Assembly (NCBI GenBank): GCA_934654475.1
Contig: CAKUFZ010000014.1
Coordinates: forward strand, 1 to 42,567
DNA from: an uncultured Coriobacteriales bacterium
Lineage (GTDB): Bacteria > Actinomycetota > Coriobacteriia > Coriobacteriales > UMGS124
Length of the DNA stretch: 42,567 nt
Direction of reading: 5' to 3'
Position 1 is the stretch's first letter, and every line of letters starts with the position of its first letter. The position numbers and the translations under genes were made by a program. The notes below the pieces were generated by a model. It was given only the letters and a program-made list of their open reading frames with translations, ran no database searches and was not told where the DNA came from. Of this stretch, positions 16,819-27,977 are shown one piece after another.

Positions 16819-16895
16819 TGGTCGGGGCGACTGGATTCGAACCAGCGACATCGTGCACCCAAAGCACGCGCGCTACCAGACTGCGCCACGCCCCG
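16819..16895 (-). tRNA. tRNA-Pro(UGG)
   Basis: A 77-nt tRNA with acceptor stem CGGGGCG/CGCCCCG. The anticodon loop TTTGGGT reads UGG. The T-arm has GGTTCGAATCC, with discriminator A and encoded CCA. It is the first gene of a two-tRNA transcript with tRNA-Gly. Confidence 0.96.
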
Positions 16896-16933
16896 GGAAG
16901 AACCACGAACGTAACCACACGAAGAACTTGGGG

Positions 16934-16964
16934 ATTATAGCCTATCTCTCCCCGGCTTTGTCAA
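16934..16964 (-). promoter_or_regulatory. Promoter of tRNA-Pro/tRNA-Gly, overlapping the recN end
   Basis: On the minus strand a perfect -35 TTGACA (16959-16964) and a perfect -10 TATAAT (16934-16939) are 19 bases apart. The -35 lies within the last codons of recN, and the -10 just past its stop. Transcription would begin about 30 bases before the tRNA-Pro 5' end. The 19-base spacer is longer than the usual 17. Confidence 0.75.
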
Positions 16965-18591
16965 GTAGGACACGTGCATGTTCTATGGTTGCTTCATCTT
17001 CGTCACCGGAAAGCAGGCGTGCCACCTCGCGGACGCGATCCTCCCCCGAGACCTCGACGAGGCTCGTCACCGGCAGTCCGTCATCGCTCGTCTCGGACTT
17101 GCGCACCACATAGTGGCTTTGCGCCACGACGGCAAGCTGGGCCAGGTGCGTGACGACGATGACTTGGCGCGTTTGTGCGAGCTCGGCGATGACCTGGGCG
17201 ACCGCGCGGGCGGTGGAGCCGCCCACACCCGCGTCGATCTCGTCGAAGATGAGGGTCTCGACATCGTCTCGAGCACCGAGGACCACCTTGATGGACAGCA
17301 TGACGCGACTGAGCTCGCCGCCTGAAGCGATGCGCGCAAGCGGCCTTGGCTGCATCGCGGCACCCGGACGATACTGGAACTCGACTGAGTCGGCCCCGCG
17401 AGGGCCCCATTGGGCGCGCGGGAGCTCCTCGATGCGCACGTCGAGACGCGAGGTGCCCATTTCAAGCCGGGCCATCTGCGCGCTGACAGCGTCGGCGAAC
17501 TGAGGGGCCGCGGCGCGGCGCGTCTGCGAGAGAGCCTCGGCAGCGCTGACGAGCGCCCGCTCGGCGTCGTCGAGTGCCGCCTGCAGGCGCCGCAGGACCT
17601 CCTGCGAGTCATCCACAAGCTCCACGACATGACATGCCTGGGCATAGCAGTCGAACACGTCTTGCATCTCGGGACCGTACGAGCGCAAAAGCCCGGCGAG
17701 CTCACCCATGCGGGCATCAGCGCGGGCATATTCAGCCGGGTCGAACTCGACGTCGTCACGATACCTGCGAACCTCGTGCGCCACGTCCTCGATGGGGAAA
17801 ATGGCCTCGCGCAGGGCCTGGCAGATGGCCGCAAGGTCGGGGTCGAAGCGCTCCGCCGACTCCAGGCTCACGAGGGCCGCGTTGAGCGCATCGAGCGCGC
17901 CGCCCTCGTCGCTTATCGACTGGCGCGCCTGCTCGCAAGCCTCCAGGAGCGACTCGGCGTGCTCCATTTTGGGAAGCGAGCGCTGAAGCTCCTCGTACTC
18001 GCCCTCCTGGGGCTTCGCCTCTTCAAACCGCTCGATGACAAAACGCGCCTCGTCCACGGCCTGGGCACTTTGATGGCAGTCTTGGAACGCCTGGTCGTAC
18101 TCCTTCTGCGCGCGGGAACGCGCCTTCCATGCAGCCTCGTAGTCGCTCTTTTTTTCAGCGACGGCATCGGTCGCCCAAGCGTCAAGGAGGGCGAGGTGGT
18201 TCTGCTCGCTCAGGAGTTTCTGGTGGTCGTGCTGGCCGCACAGGTCGATATGGGCGCCTGCCGCCTGGGAAAGCTGACCCACGGTTGCCATCGAGCCGTC
18301 AAGCGTGCAACGCGAGCGACCCTCGCTGGAAACCCTTCGGCTCACAATATGGCCGTCGGGAAACTCCTGGGCATCGCCCTCATCGGTGATTTGGGCCTCG
18401 ACGAGCAGGAAATCGCAGCCTTGACGCACCTGGCTTGCCTCGGCACGCTCGCCAATGAGCAGCTTTATGGCGCTCAGCAGGGCAGACTTGCCCGCGCCCG
18501 TCTCACCTGTAAGGACCGTGAGCCCACGCGAAGGGCAGATGACCTCGTCCTCAATCAAGGCGAGGTCTTTGACATGAAGCTCTTCAATCAC
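16942..18591 (-). CDS. recN: DNA repair protein RecN
   Basis: An SMC-like ATPase acting early in double-strand-break repair by holding DNA ends. The 549-residue protein has Walker A GETGAGKS (29-36). A central coiled coil rich in Glu, Gln and Ala spans about 150-370. The signature is ASGGELSRVMLSIK and Walker B is LIFDEIDAGVGG, followed by the D-loop and VVTHLAQLA. It starts with GTG at 18591, with GAGG nine bases upstream, and follows nadK closely. It is the last gene of the operon. Its 3' end contains the promoter of the downstream tRNA genes. In many Gram-positive bacteria recN lies after tlyA, and here nadK is inserted between them. Confidence 0.95.
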   Translation of the reverse strand: MIEELHVKDLALIEDEVICPSRGLTVLTGETGAGKSALLSAIKLLIGERAEASQVRQGCDFLLVEAQITDEGDAQEFPDGHIVSRRVSSEGRSRCTLDGSMATVGQLSQAAGAHIDLCGQHDHQKLLSEQNHLALLDAWATDAVAEKKSDYEAAWKARSRAQKEYDQAFQDCHQSAQAVDEARFVIERFEEAKPQEGEYEELQRSLPKMEHAESLLEACEQARQSISDEGGALDALNAALVSLESAERFDPDLAAICQALREAIFPIEDVAHEVRRYRDDVEFDPAEYARADARMGELAGLLRSYGPEMQDVFDCYAQACHVVELVDDSQEVLRRLQAALDDAERALVSAAEALSQTRRAAAPQFADAVSAQMARLEMGTSRLDVRIEELPRAQWGPRGADSVEFQYRPGAAMQPRPLARIASGGELSRVMLSIKVVLGARDDVETLIFDEIDAGVGGSTARAVAQVIAELAQTRQVIVVTHLAQLAVVAQSHYVVRKSETSDDGLPVTSLVEVSGEDRVREVARLLSGDEDEATIEHARVLLDKAGER

Positions 18592-18618
18592 CTGATGTGC
18601 CTCGTTTCGTTCGAGGGG

Positions 18619-19470
18619 CTAGCGCACCTTGCCGTAGAAGACGCGAGAGACCGACTCAAAGAATGCCTGGTCGCGCGCGCTGAGGAGAACGATATCGTAG
18701 TCGGCCCGGCTCACCGTAAGGCGGCAGGGGGCAATCGACTCAAAGGGGGACTCGCCGTCGATGAAGATGGTCGGGTCGCTCGAACGGTCGGATGCCACTT
18801 GCAGCTCCACCACATCGGAGGGCGAGGTGACAAACGCGCGAGCCGTGATGGTATGGGGCGCGATGGGAACGCACACCAGCCCCGTAAAGTCGGGTGTGAC
18901 GATAGGCCCGCCGGCAGAAAGGGCATAGCCGGTGGAACCGGTGGCCGTGGACACCACGAAGCCGTCGCCGCGCAGACGGTCGATGTGCACGCCGTTGGCG
19001 GACACGTCGAACTCAACCATGCGGCCCGACGCGCCGCGGGCGAGCACGACCTCGTTGACGGCGTTGGTGCGCAGCGTCGTCTCGTTGCCCTCGCGATCGT
19101 AGCCTTCCACCACGACAGACAGCGCCGCGCGGCGGGTGACGTGGAGCTCCTGGGCAAGGGCCTGGCCCACAAGCTGGAACATGTCGGCCTGGTCGAGGTT
19201 GGCGTCTGCCGTCAGGAATCCCAAATGACCGAAAGAAAGGCCCAGAATCGGAATCTGCAGCGACCCCACAAGACGCGCCGCCCGAAGCAAGGTGCCATCG
19301 CCGCCCAGGGAGACGACGAGGTCAACGCCCTCCAGGCACGCCTCGGCATCGTTACCGAAGCGCGGGGGCCTCACGACATCGATGAGCTGGTCGTCGAGCC
19401 AGGCCTCAAGTTTTGACGCGGCTTCAACGGAGGCTTCGTAAAGCTCGTTTGGAACAAGCATGACACGCAT
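18619..19470 (-). CDS. nadK: NAD kinase
   Basis: Phosphorylates NAD to NADP in the cytoplasm. The 283-residue product has the GGDGT motif at residues 56-60 (VVSLGGDGTLLRAAR). It also has the conserved nucleotide-binding segments GLSFGHLGFL and STATGSTGYALSAGGP. The length is typical. The ATG at 19470 overlaps the tlyA stop as TGATG, so the two are probably coupled; a GTG one codon earlier is also open. It lies between tlyA and recN on the same strand. Confidence 0.95.
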   Translation of the reverse strand: MRVMLVPNELYEASVEAASKLEAWLDDQLIDVVRPPRFGNDAEACLEGVDLVVSLGGDGTLLRAARLVGSLQIPILGLSFGHLGFLTADANLDQADMFQLVGQALAQELHVTRRAALSVVVEGYDREGNETTLRTNAVNEVVLARGASGRMVEFDVSANGVHIDRLRGDGFVVSTATGSTGYALSAGGPIVTPDFTGLVCVPIAPHTITARAFVTSPSDVVELQVASDRSSDPTIFIDGESPFESIAPCRLTVSRADYDIVLLSARDQAFFESVSRVFYGKVR

Positions 19471-20318
19471 CACAGAGCTTCGTTCCCTTCAACACCGGCC
19501 TGGTCATGCCATGCCTGCGCAACGACGGCATCGACGTCGATTGCCGCCGTGCAGGGGCGCATGCCGGCAAAAACAAAATACTCGATGTTGCCCTTGGCAC
19601 CATGGATGGGCGAGACGCAGGCATTATGCACCGACATCCCGGCCTGCGTAAGCCCCGCAATGACGCGCGCAAGAACCTCGCGATGGACCCGAGGGTCTCG
19701 CACGATGCCGCCCTCACCGACCTGCGAGCTTGCAGCTTCGAACTGCGGCTTGACGAGCGTGCAGAAAAAGCCGTCTTCTCCAAGCATGGACATGACGGCC
19801 GGCAAGATGGTGGCCACCGAGGTAAAGGACACGTCCGCCACGGCAAGGTCGAACGGCGCCCCTAGGACCTGTGGGTCAGCATCGCAGATGTTCGTGCGTT
19901 CAAAAAGCGCGACGCGCTCGTCGCACCTGAGCCCCCAGTCGAACTGGGCATAGCCCACGTCGACCGAGGCAACGCGACGGGCACCCTGCTTGAGCAGGCA
20001 GTCGGTAAAGCCGCCGGTGGAGCATCCCACATCGACGCAGTTGAAGCCGTTGACGTCGAGGTCAAATGCCAGGAGGGCGCCCTCGAGCTTGAGGCCTCCC
20101 CTACTCACATAGGTACCCAGGCCCTGGGCGCTCTGCTTGCGCGAGCCCTTCACATGCAAGGCAACGCCTGCCTTCACTTGCTGGCCGGGCTTGGTCAGGC
20201 GCTCGCCGGCAGATGAGACCAGGCCCGCCATGACGGCGCGCTCGGCTTCTCGGACATCGCTGAAATAGCCCTGCTCGACAAGCTCCGCGTCGAGGCGGCG
20301 CTTAACGGCACGCGTCAT
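19470..20318 (-). CDS. tlyA: TlyA-family 2'-O-ribose rRNA methyltransferase / haemolysin-like
   Basis: The 282-residue protein has an N-terminal S4 RNA-binding domain (about 1-65, starting RRLDAELVEQGYFSDVREAERAV). A FtsJ/RrmJ-like methyltransferase domain follows, with the SAM-binding motif CVDVGCSTGGFTDCLL and later segments VADVSFTSV and LVKPQFEA. Members of this family methylate 16S and/or 23S rRNA, which affects capreomycin response in mycobacteria; haemolysin is the older name. It overlaps dxs by ATGA at its start and nadK at its end, so it is part of one coupled operon. Confidence 0.93.
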   Translation of the reverse strand: MTRAVKRRLDAELVEQGYFSDVREAERAVMAGLVSSAGERLTKPGQQVKAGVALHVKGSRKQSAQGLGTYVSRGGLKLEGALLAFDLDVNGFNCVDVGCSTGGFTDCLLKQGARRVASVDVGYAQFDWGLRCDERVALFERTNICDADPQVLGAPFDLAVADVSFTSVATILPAVMSMLGEDGFFCTLVKPQFEAASSQVGEGGIVRDPRVHREVLARVIAGLTQAGMSVHNACVSPIHGAKGNIEYFVFAGMRPCTAAIDVDAVVAQAWHDQAGVEGNEAL

Positions 20319-22228
20319 CGCTCGCCACCCCGTGCAGGCGCGACACCTTCGAGCCTGTGCGCCACGGACTCTGCAATACCGTGCGCGTCGAGCCCAAGCG
20401 TCGAGAGGAGCCCCTCGACGGTGCCATGCCCCACAAACGCATCGGGCAAGCCCAGACGCAGCACCTGAGTCTCAAGACCGGCATCGGCGAGCGCCTCAAG
20501 CACCGCCGAGCCGAAACCGCCGGCGAGCGTGCCGTCTTCAACGCTCACAAGCAGACGAGAATCGTGGGCCGCGGCCTGCACGGCACGGACATCGACGGGC
20601 TTAACCCAGCGCATGTCGAGCACACGTGCGGAAATGCCGTGCTCTTCCAGCTCTTGGGCAGCCTCGACGGCGCTGTACACCATACGGCCGACCGCAAGGA
20701 AGCTCACATCGACGGGGCCTTCGGCCACACCATGGACAACGCGCGCGCACTCGTCGATAGGCTCGACGTGCTCGGGAAGCGCCACGCCCTGCGCCTTGCC
20801 GCGCGGGAAACGCACGGCAATGGGGCCTGTGGTGTCGATGGCAAAACGCAGCGCACGCGCCAGCTCCGCCTCGTCGGAGGGAGCCAGGATGCGCATGTTG
20901 GGAAGCGTGCGCAGATATGCCAGGTCGAAGGCGCCATGGTGGGTTGACCCGTCCTCGCCTACCAGGCCCGCGCGGTCGACAGCGAAGACAACGTGGAGGT
21001 TCTGCAGGCACACGTTGGTGGCTATCTCGTCATAGGCGCGCTGCAGGAACGTGGAATAGACGGCCACCACGGGCACGAACTGACCGATGGCCAGGCCGCT
21101 CGCCATGGTGACGGCGCACTCCTCGGCGATACCGACGTCGAAGAAGCGGCGCGGGAACCGCTTGGCAAAAGCGTCGAGGCCCGTGCCTGCCGGCATGGCC
21201 GCAGTGATGGCGACAATGCAGGGGTTCGCCTCGGCCTCGGCGATAAGGCGCTGGGAAAAGACGCTCGTATAGGTGGGAGCCCCGCCCTTGGACTTGCGAA
21301 TCTCGCCCGTGGCGATATCGAAGGGAGCTACTCCGTGGAACGCCTCGGGATTGGCCTGAGCAGGCGCATACCCCAGGCCCTTTTTGGTGACGGCATGGAT
21401 GACGACGGGCTTGCCCATGTTGAGCGCCCGGACGAGCGTCTCCTGGAACAGGCGCACGTCATGGCCATCGACAGGGCCAAGGTAGGTAAAGCCCATGTCT
21501 TCGAAGAACATGCCCGGGATGAGGAACTGCTTCGTGGCCTCCTTGGCCTTCTCTCCCAGGCGCACAAGAGTATCGCCCACCTTGCTCGAACGCGACAGGC
21601 CCTCTTCGACCGAGTCGCGCACGTTGGTGTACGCCTTGCTCGTACGGATTCCAGCAAGGTAGCTCGAAAAGGCGCCGACCGAGCGCGAAATGCTCATCTC
21701 GTTGTCATTGAGGATGACAACGAAGCGCTTGAACTGCTGCTGGCCGATATAGTTGAGTGCCTCGTACGAAAGGCCACCGGCAATCGAGGCGTCACCCACC
21801 ACGGTGACGATGTTCGTGTCGAGGCCCTCGATGTCGCGGGCAAGCGCCAAGCCCAAGGCAGTGGGCAGCGCATCGGAGGCATGGCCGGCGTCATGGACGT
21901 CGTAGGGACTCTCCGTACGACGGGTAAAGCCCGAGACGCCGCCTTCCTTGCGCAGATGGGCAAACCCCGAGCGCCTGCCCGTGAGAAGCTTGTGTGCATA
22001 GGCCTGATGGCCCACGTCGAACAGGAGCTTGTCTTCGGGCAGGTGAAGCACGCGATGCGCGGCGAGGATGATTTCGACCGCTCCCAAGGAAGAAGCCAGG
22101 TGGCCGCCGTTGACAGAGGTAGCCGCAATCATCTCTTCACGCAGCTCTTGGGCCAGCTGCCCAAGCTCGTCAAACGACAAGTCGCGCACATCATCAGGTT
22201 TTTGAATGCTGTCGAGAATCTTTGACAC
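20315..22228 (-). CDS. dxs: 1-deoxy-D-xylulose-5-phosphate synthase
   Basis: A thiamine-diphosphate enzyme that joins pyruvate and glyceraldehyde 3-phosphate, the first step of the MEP isoprenoid pathway. The 637-residue product has the family segments SLGAVEIILAAHRV and FDVGHQAYAHKLLTGR, and the thiamine/Mg motif GDASIAGGLSYEALN. DRAGLVGEDGSTHHGAFD lies in the pyrimidine domain, and the C-terminal transketolase domain is complete. It starts with a GTG at 22228, for which only a weak Shine-Dalgarno is visible. It follows xseB by 17 bases. In Firmicutes, ispA commonly precedes dxs in this cluster; here it is absent. Confidence 0.95.
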   Translation of the reverse strand: MSKILDSIQKPDDVRDLSFDELGQLAQELREEMIAATSVNGGHLASSLGAVEIILAAHRVLHLPEDKLLFDVGHQAYAHKLLTGRRSGFAHLRKEGGVSGFTRRTESPYDVHDAGHASDALPTALGLALARDIEGLDTNIVTVVGDASIAGGLSYEALNYIGQQQFKRFVVILNDNEMSISRSVGAFSSYLAGIRTSKAYTNVRDSVEEGLSRSSKVGDTLVRLGEKAKEATKQFLIPGMFFEDMGFTYLGPVDGHDVRLFQETLVRALNMGKPVVIHAVTKKGLGYAPAQANPEAFHGVAPFDIATGEIRKSKGGAPTYTSVFSQRLIAEAEANPCIVAITAAMPAGTGLDAFAKRFPRRFFDVGIAEECAVTMASGLAIGQFVPVVAVYSTFLQRAYDEIATNVCLQNLHVVFAVDRAGLVGEDGSTHHGAFDLAYLRTLPNMRILAPSDEAELARALRFAIDTTGPIAVRFPRGKAQGVALPEHVEPIDECARVVHGVAEGPVDVSFLAVGRMVYSAVEAAQELEEHGISARVLDMRWVKPVDVRAVQAAAHDSRLLVSVEDGTLAGGFGSAVLEALADAGLETQVLRLGLPDAFVGHGTVEGLLSTLGLDAHGIAESVAHRLEGVAPARGGER

Positions 22229-22245
22229 GGCAAACCAACTTTGCG

Positions 22246-22449
22246 TTAGGCCGAAGGCTCGTCGGCAACGGCCTCCTCTTGGGGAGCCGTCTGGGCGATA
22301 TCGACCTGCTCGACGGCCTCCATGCTCAGGCGTAGCGCCTCGTCGAGCAAGTCGAGGCTCCGCTCAATGGAGGAGTCCTTCGACTTGACAGTATTGACAA
22401 TCTCATCGAGGCGCGAGACGACCTCGCCGTAGCGGCTTGCGCTACTCAA
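22246..22449 (-). CDS. xseB: Exodeoxyribonuclease VII small subunit
   Basis: A 67-residue helical protein: YGEVVSRLDEIVNTV, then SSIERSLDLLDEALRLSMEAVEQVD matches the two-helix XseB pattern (EEALARLEEIV...SLEESLELFEEG). XseB binds the XseA large subunit to form exonuclease VII, which degrades single-stranded DNA. The start is a TTG at 22449 that overlaps the nusB stop (TTGAGTAG). The open frame runs further upstream to 22653, but those residues are a shadow of nusB. No xseA gene is adjacent or anywhere in the window, so the partner must be encoded elsewhere. The C-terminus is a short Ala/Glu tail. Confidence 0.82.
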   Translation of the reverse strand: MSSASRYGEVVSRLDEIVNTVKSKDSSIERSLDLLDEALRLSMEAVEQVDIAQTAPQEEAVADEPSA

Positions 22450-23035
22450 GGCCACCGTCCACGACGGCCTCGTCATCGACGTCCTCGACATCGTCCTCGA
22501 TGTCGCCCTCGATCTCGTCGAGCTCATCGACGGAGTCGGCGGCCTCGGCAACCTCGGTGTCCTTCTGCTCGGCGGCAGCCTCGGCGACCTTGTTGGCCAG
22601 AACGGCCAGCGAGGCCCCGGGATTCTCCTGGGCCAGGCGGGCAACGTCGCCAAGAATGCCGTTCACAAAGTTGGAGGAGTCATCGCCGCCGTAGAGCTTG
22701 GAAATCTCGACGGCCTCGCTGATGGCAACCGAGACGGGCGTGTCGTCCTGCATGAACATCTCGAAGAGCGCCACAGCCATGATGGTGCGGTCGACGATGG
22801 GCATGCGCGAATAGCTCCAGCAGGTGGAGATGTTGTCAAGCATGCGCTCAATGGCAAGACGGTTGACCGCAACGCCGCGGGCAAGCTCCTCGGCGAAGGG
22901 GTCGACGGGGCCGTCTTCAAGCGCATAGGTACCATCGCGCAGCAGGTCGAACACATCGAGGCCCTGAATCTGGGCCTGGAAGAGAAGCTGAATGGCTTGG
23001 ACGCGTGCGCGCGTGCGACCGGCGATTTTAGACAA
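22442..23035 (-). CDS. nusB: Transcription antitermination factor NusB with acidic tail
   Basis: NusB with NusE (S10) binds boxA RNA and promotes rRNA antitermination. The first 150 residues match the helical NusB fold: RTRARVQAIQLLFQAQ at the N-terminus, then RMPIVDRTIMAVALFEM, VAISEAVEISKLYGG and FVNGILGDVARL. About 45 further residues form a strongly acidic tail (DELDEIEGDIEDDVEDVDDE), which makes it 197 residues against a usual 130-160. The start is a TTG at 23035 with GGAG eight bases upstream, five bases after the asp23 stop. It is the second gene of the asp23 to recN operon. Confidence 0.92.
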   Translation of the reverse strand: MSKIAGRTRARVQAIQLLFQAQIQGLDVFDLLRDGTYALEDGPVDPFAEELARGVAVNRLAIERMLDNISTCWSYSRMPIVDRTIMAVALFEMFMQDDTPVSVAISEAVEISKLYGGDDSSNFVNGILGDVARLAQENPGASLAVLANKVAEAAAEQKDTEVAEAADSVDELDEIEGDIEDDVEDVDDEAVVDGGLE

Positions 23036-23040
23036 GGGAC

Positions 23041-23403
23041 CTACTCCTTCGGGAACAGCAGCGAATCGATGTAAACGTTGACGGCAGCGACCTCGATGCC
23101 GACCTGGGACTCAACGGACTTGGCGATGAGCTCGCGCACGGACTGCGCAAGCGTCACGAACGAATAGCCGAAGAGCACCGCAAGATGGACGGTGATGTCG
23201 AGCTTGGAATCAACAATCTTAAGGGTAACGGCAGGAACGGCCGGGTCGGCCTTCTTCTGCGAGAAGAACGAGAAAAGTCCGTTCAATTCGCCGGGCTGAC
23301 CGACAGCGGCGACACCTTCAACCTTCTCAGCAGACAGGCGCACGATGGTCTCGACGACCTCCGGGGCAACAACAAGATCGTTTACGCGGATTTCCTCGTC
23401 CAT
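23041..23403 (-). CDS. Asp23/Gls24-family envelope stress protein
   Basis: A 120-residue protein with the DUF322/Asp23 pattern: VVAPEVVETIVRLSAEKVEGVAAV near the start, then IVDSKLDITVHLAVLFGYSFVTLAQSVRELI and EVAAVNVYIDSLLF at the end. Family members are found near the membrane in Gram-positive bacteria and are linked to cell-envelope homeostasis, but no biochemical activity is known. The ATG at 23403 has AAGGGA eight bases upstream. It is first in the operon, just before nusB, an arrangement seen in Firmicutes (yqhY-nusB). Its promoter must lie between 23404 and 23532, where no clear boxes were found. Confidence 0.9.
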   Translation of the reverse strand: MDEEIRVNDLVVAPEVVETIVRLSAEKVEGVAAVGQPGELNGLFSFFSQKKADPAVPAVTLKIVDSKLDITVHLAVLFGYSFVTLAQSVRELIAKSVESQVGIEVAAVNVYIDSLLFPKE

Positions 23404-23423
23404 GCTCGAGTCCCTTCATATAC

Positions 23424-23457
23424 GAAAATCGCCCGCTTGATGCCAAGCGGGCGATTG
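23424..23457 (-). terminator. Terminator of the carboxylase operon
   Basis: On the minus strand ATCGCCCGCTTG pairs perfectly with CAAGCGGGCGAT around GCAT and is followed by TTTTCG. It lies between accC and asp23 and ends the pycB/accB-accC transcript. Confidence 0.9.
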
Positions 23458-23532
23458 GTTGGACAATCATAGCGCATTCGGCATGCGCACGATTATAGCC
23501 CCAAGACAGGCCGAAACGCTCTGCGCACAAAG

Positions 23533-24888
<1,356 letters not shown>

Positions 24889-24891
24889 CGG

Positions 24892-26778
<1,887 letters not shown>

Positions 26779-26860
26779 CGGCGCACCTCCTGAATGCAGA
26801 GCCTATGGAAGGCATCCCTTGCTTGACTCGGTTTCTAAGCCTTGGTAGGCGGGGATATTC

Positions 26861-26866
26861 AGTATA
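26861..26866 (-). promoter_or_regulatory. Candidate -10 box upstream of the carboxylase operon
   Basis: TATACT on the minus strand lies 83 bases before the TTG start of the carboxyltransferase gene, in the 121-bp gap after the glycosyltransferase. It matches the -10 consensus at 5/6, but no clear -35 is visible. Confidence 0.35.
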
Positions 26867-26899
26867 GGTACGGTTTGTTTCCAAACGGCTCCAGCCGGC

Positions 26900-27964
26900 T
26901 CAGCGGCTCGCTTTGAGCTTTGAAAAGACCTTTGTAGAGTGACTCTTCACAAATGAAATAAATTTGCCCTCGAGATAGGTGAGACGGGGCATGCCCTTGC
27001 GCATGGGCCAGAGCATCAGGCGCATCATCGTGGAGCGGGGCTTTGTGAGCTCGAGCGCGGTGCGGGCATGGTCGGCCGTGATCATCTTCTCGATTTGGGC
27101 GCGCTTCTGGGCGACAGGCAAGGTGCAATCCGAGCAGGTCACGTTCTCGACGCAGCCCACGAGGCGCTCCGAGTAGCGGCGGTAGATCATCTCCATGCTG
27201 TCGGGATCGTCCACGCCCCAGTGGCGGTACAGGTCGAGCATCCACTCGTGCTCTTCCTCGCGCTTCTCATACATCCCCTCGCGATAGCGGGCGGTCTCGC
27301 TCTCGGCGCGGGCGCGGATGAAGTGATAGTAGGGCTTTTCGGTGACGCCGACCTTCTCCACGTCGCGCAGAACCGACAGGACGAAGGGGAAGTCGTCCCA
27401 GAACGTGGAGGGGAAACGCAGGCCGTGCTCCTCGATGTAGCTGCGCAGATACAGCTTGTTCCACGGCGGATAGAACTGGTTTTTGTCAAAGAGGCGGTAT
27501 GCCTGCTCGTGAAACTCCTGCGGGCTGGAGAACACCTGGTCAGGGACTTGCAGGACCTGGCGGAAACAATCCGTCTCAGCGTCGTCGCAATAGGTGTCGA
27601 TGAAGAAGCCGCTCACCACGAGTTCCAAGGCGTTCTTGTGGCCGAGGTTGTAGAGGTCCTCGAGCATCGAGGGCTCGGCCCAGTCGTCGGCGTCCACGAA
27701 GCACAGGTACTCACCGCGGGCATGGTCCATGGCAAGGTTGCGCGCGGCCGGGGCGCCGGCATTTTCCTGGTGAAACACGCGCATGCGCACGTCACGGGAG
27801 GCATAGAGGTCCAAGATGCGGCCCGAGTCGTCGGGTGAGCCGTCGTCGACGCAGAGAAGCTCGATGTCGCGCAACGTCTGGCCCAGGATGCTCTCGACTG
27901 CGCGTCCCACGTACTTTTCCACGCCCCACACGGGCATGATCACCGACACTTTGGGTTGTTCCAT
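26900..27964 (-). CDS. Family 2 glycosyltransferase
   Basis: A 354-residue GT-A glycosyltransferase. The N-terminal catalytic domain has VSVIMPVWGVEKYVGRAVES, LLCVDDGSPDDSG, GAPAARNLAMDHARGEYL and the DXD-type metal motif FVDADDW at 90-94. The acceptor-side half contains NKLYLRSYIEEHGLRF and WDDFPFVLSVLRDV, seen in capsule and teichoic-acid type GT2 enzymes. The C-terminus is basic with two short amphipathic stretches and no clear transmembrane helix. It starts 13 bases after the LCP-like gene and probably forms an operon with it, which points to a cell-surface polysaccharide. Donor and acceptor are unknown. Confidence 0.87.
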   Translation of the reverse strand: MEQPKVSVIMPVWGVEKYVGRAVESILGQTLRDIELLCVDDGSPDDSGRILDLYASRDVRMRVFHQENAGAPAARNLAMDHARGEYLCFVDADDWAEPSMLEDLYNLGHKNALELVVSGFFIDTYCDDAETDCFRQVLQVPDQVFSSPQEFHEQAYRLFDKNQFYPPWNKLYLRSYIEEHGLRFPSTFWDDFPFVLSVLRDVEKVGVTEKPYYHFIRARAESETARYREGMYEKREEEHEWMLDLYRHWGVDDPDSMEMIYRRYSERLVGCVENVTCSDCTLPVAQKRAQIEKMITADHARTALELTKPRSTMMRLMLWPMRKGMPRLTYLEGKFISFVKSHSTKVFSKLKASR

Positions 27965-27977
27965 CGCTGCGTCCGTT

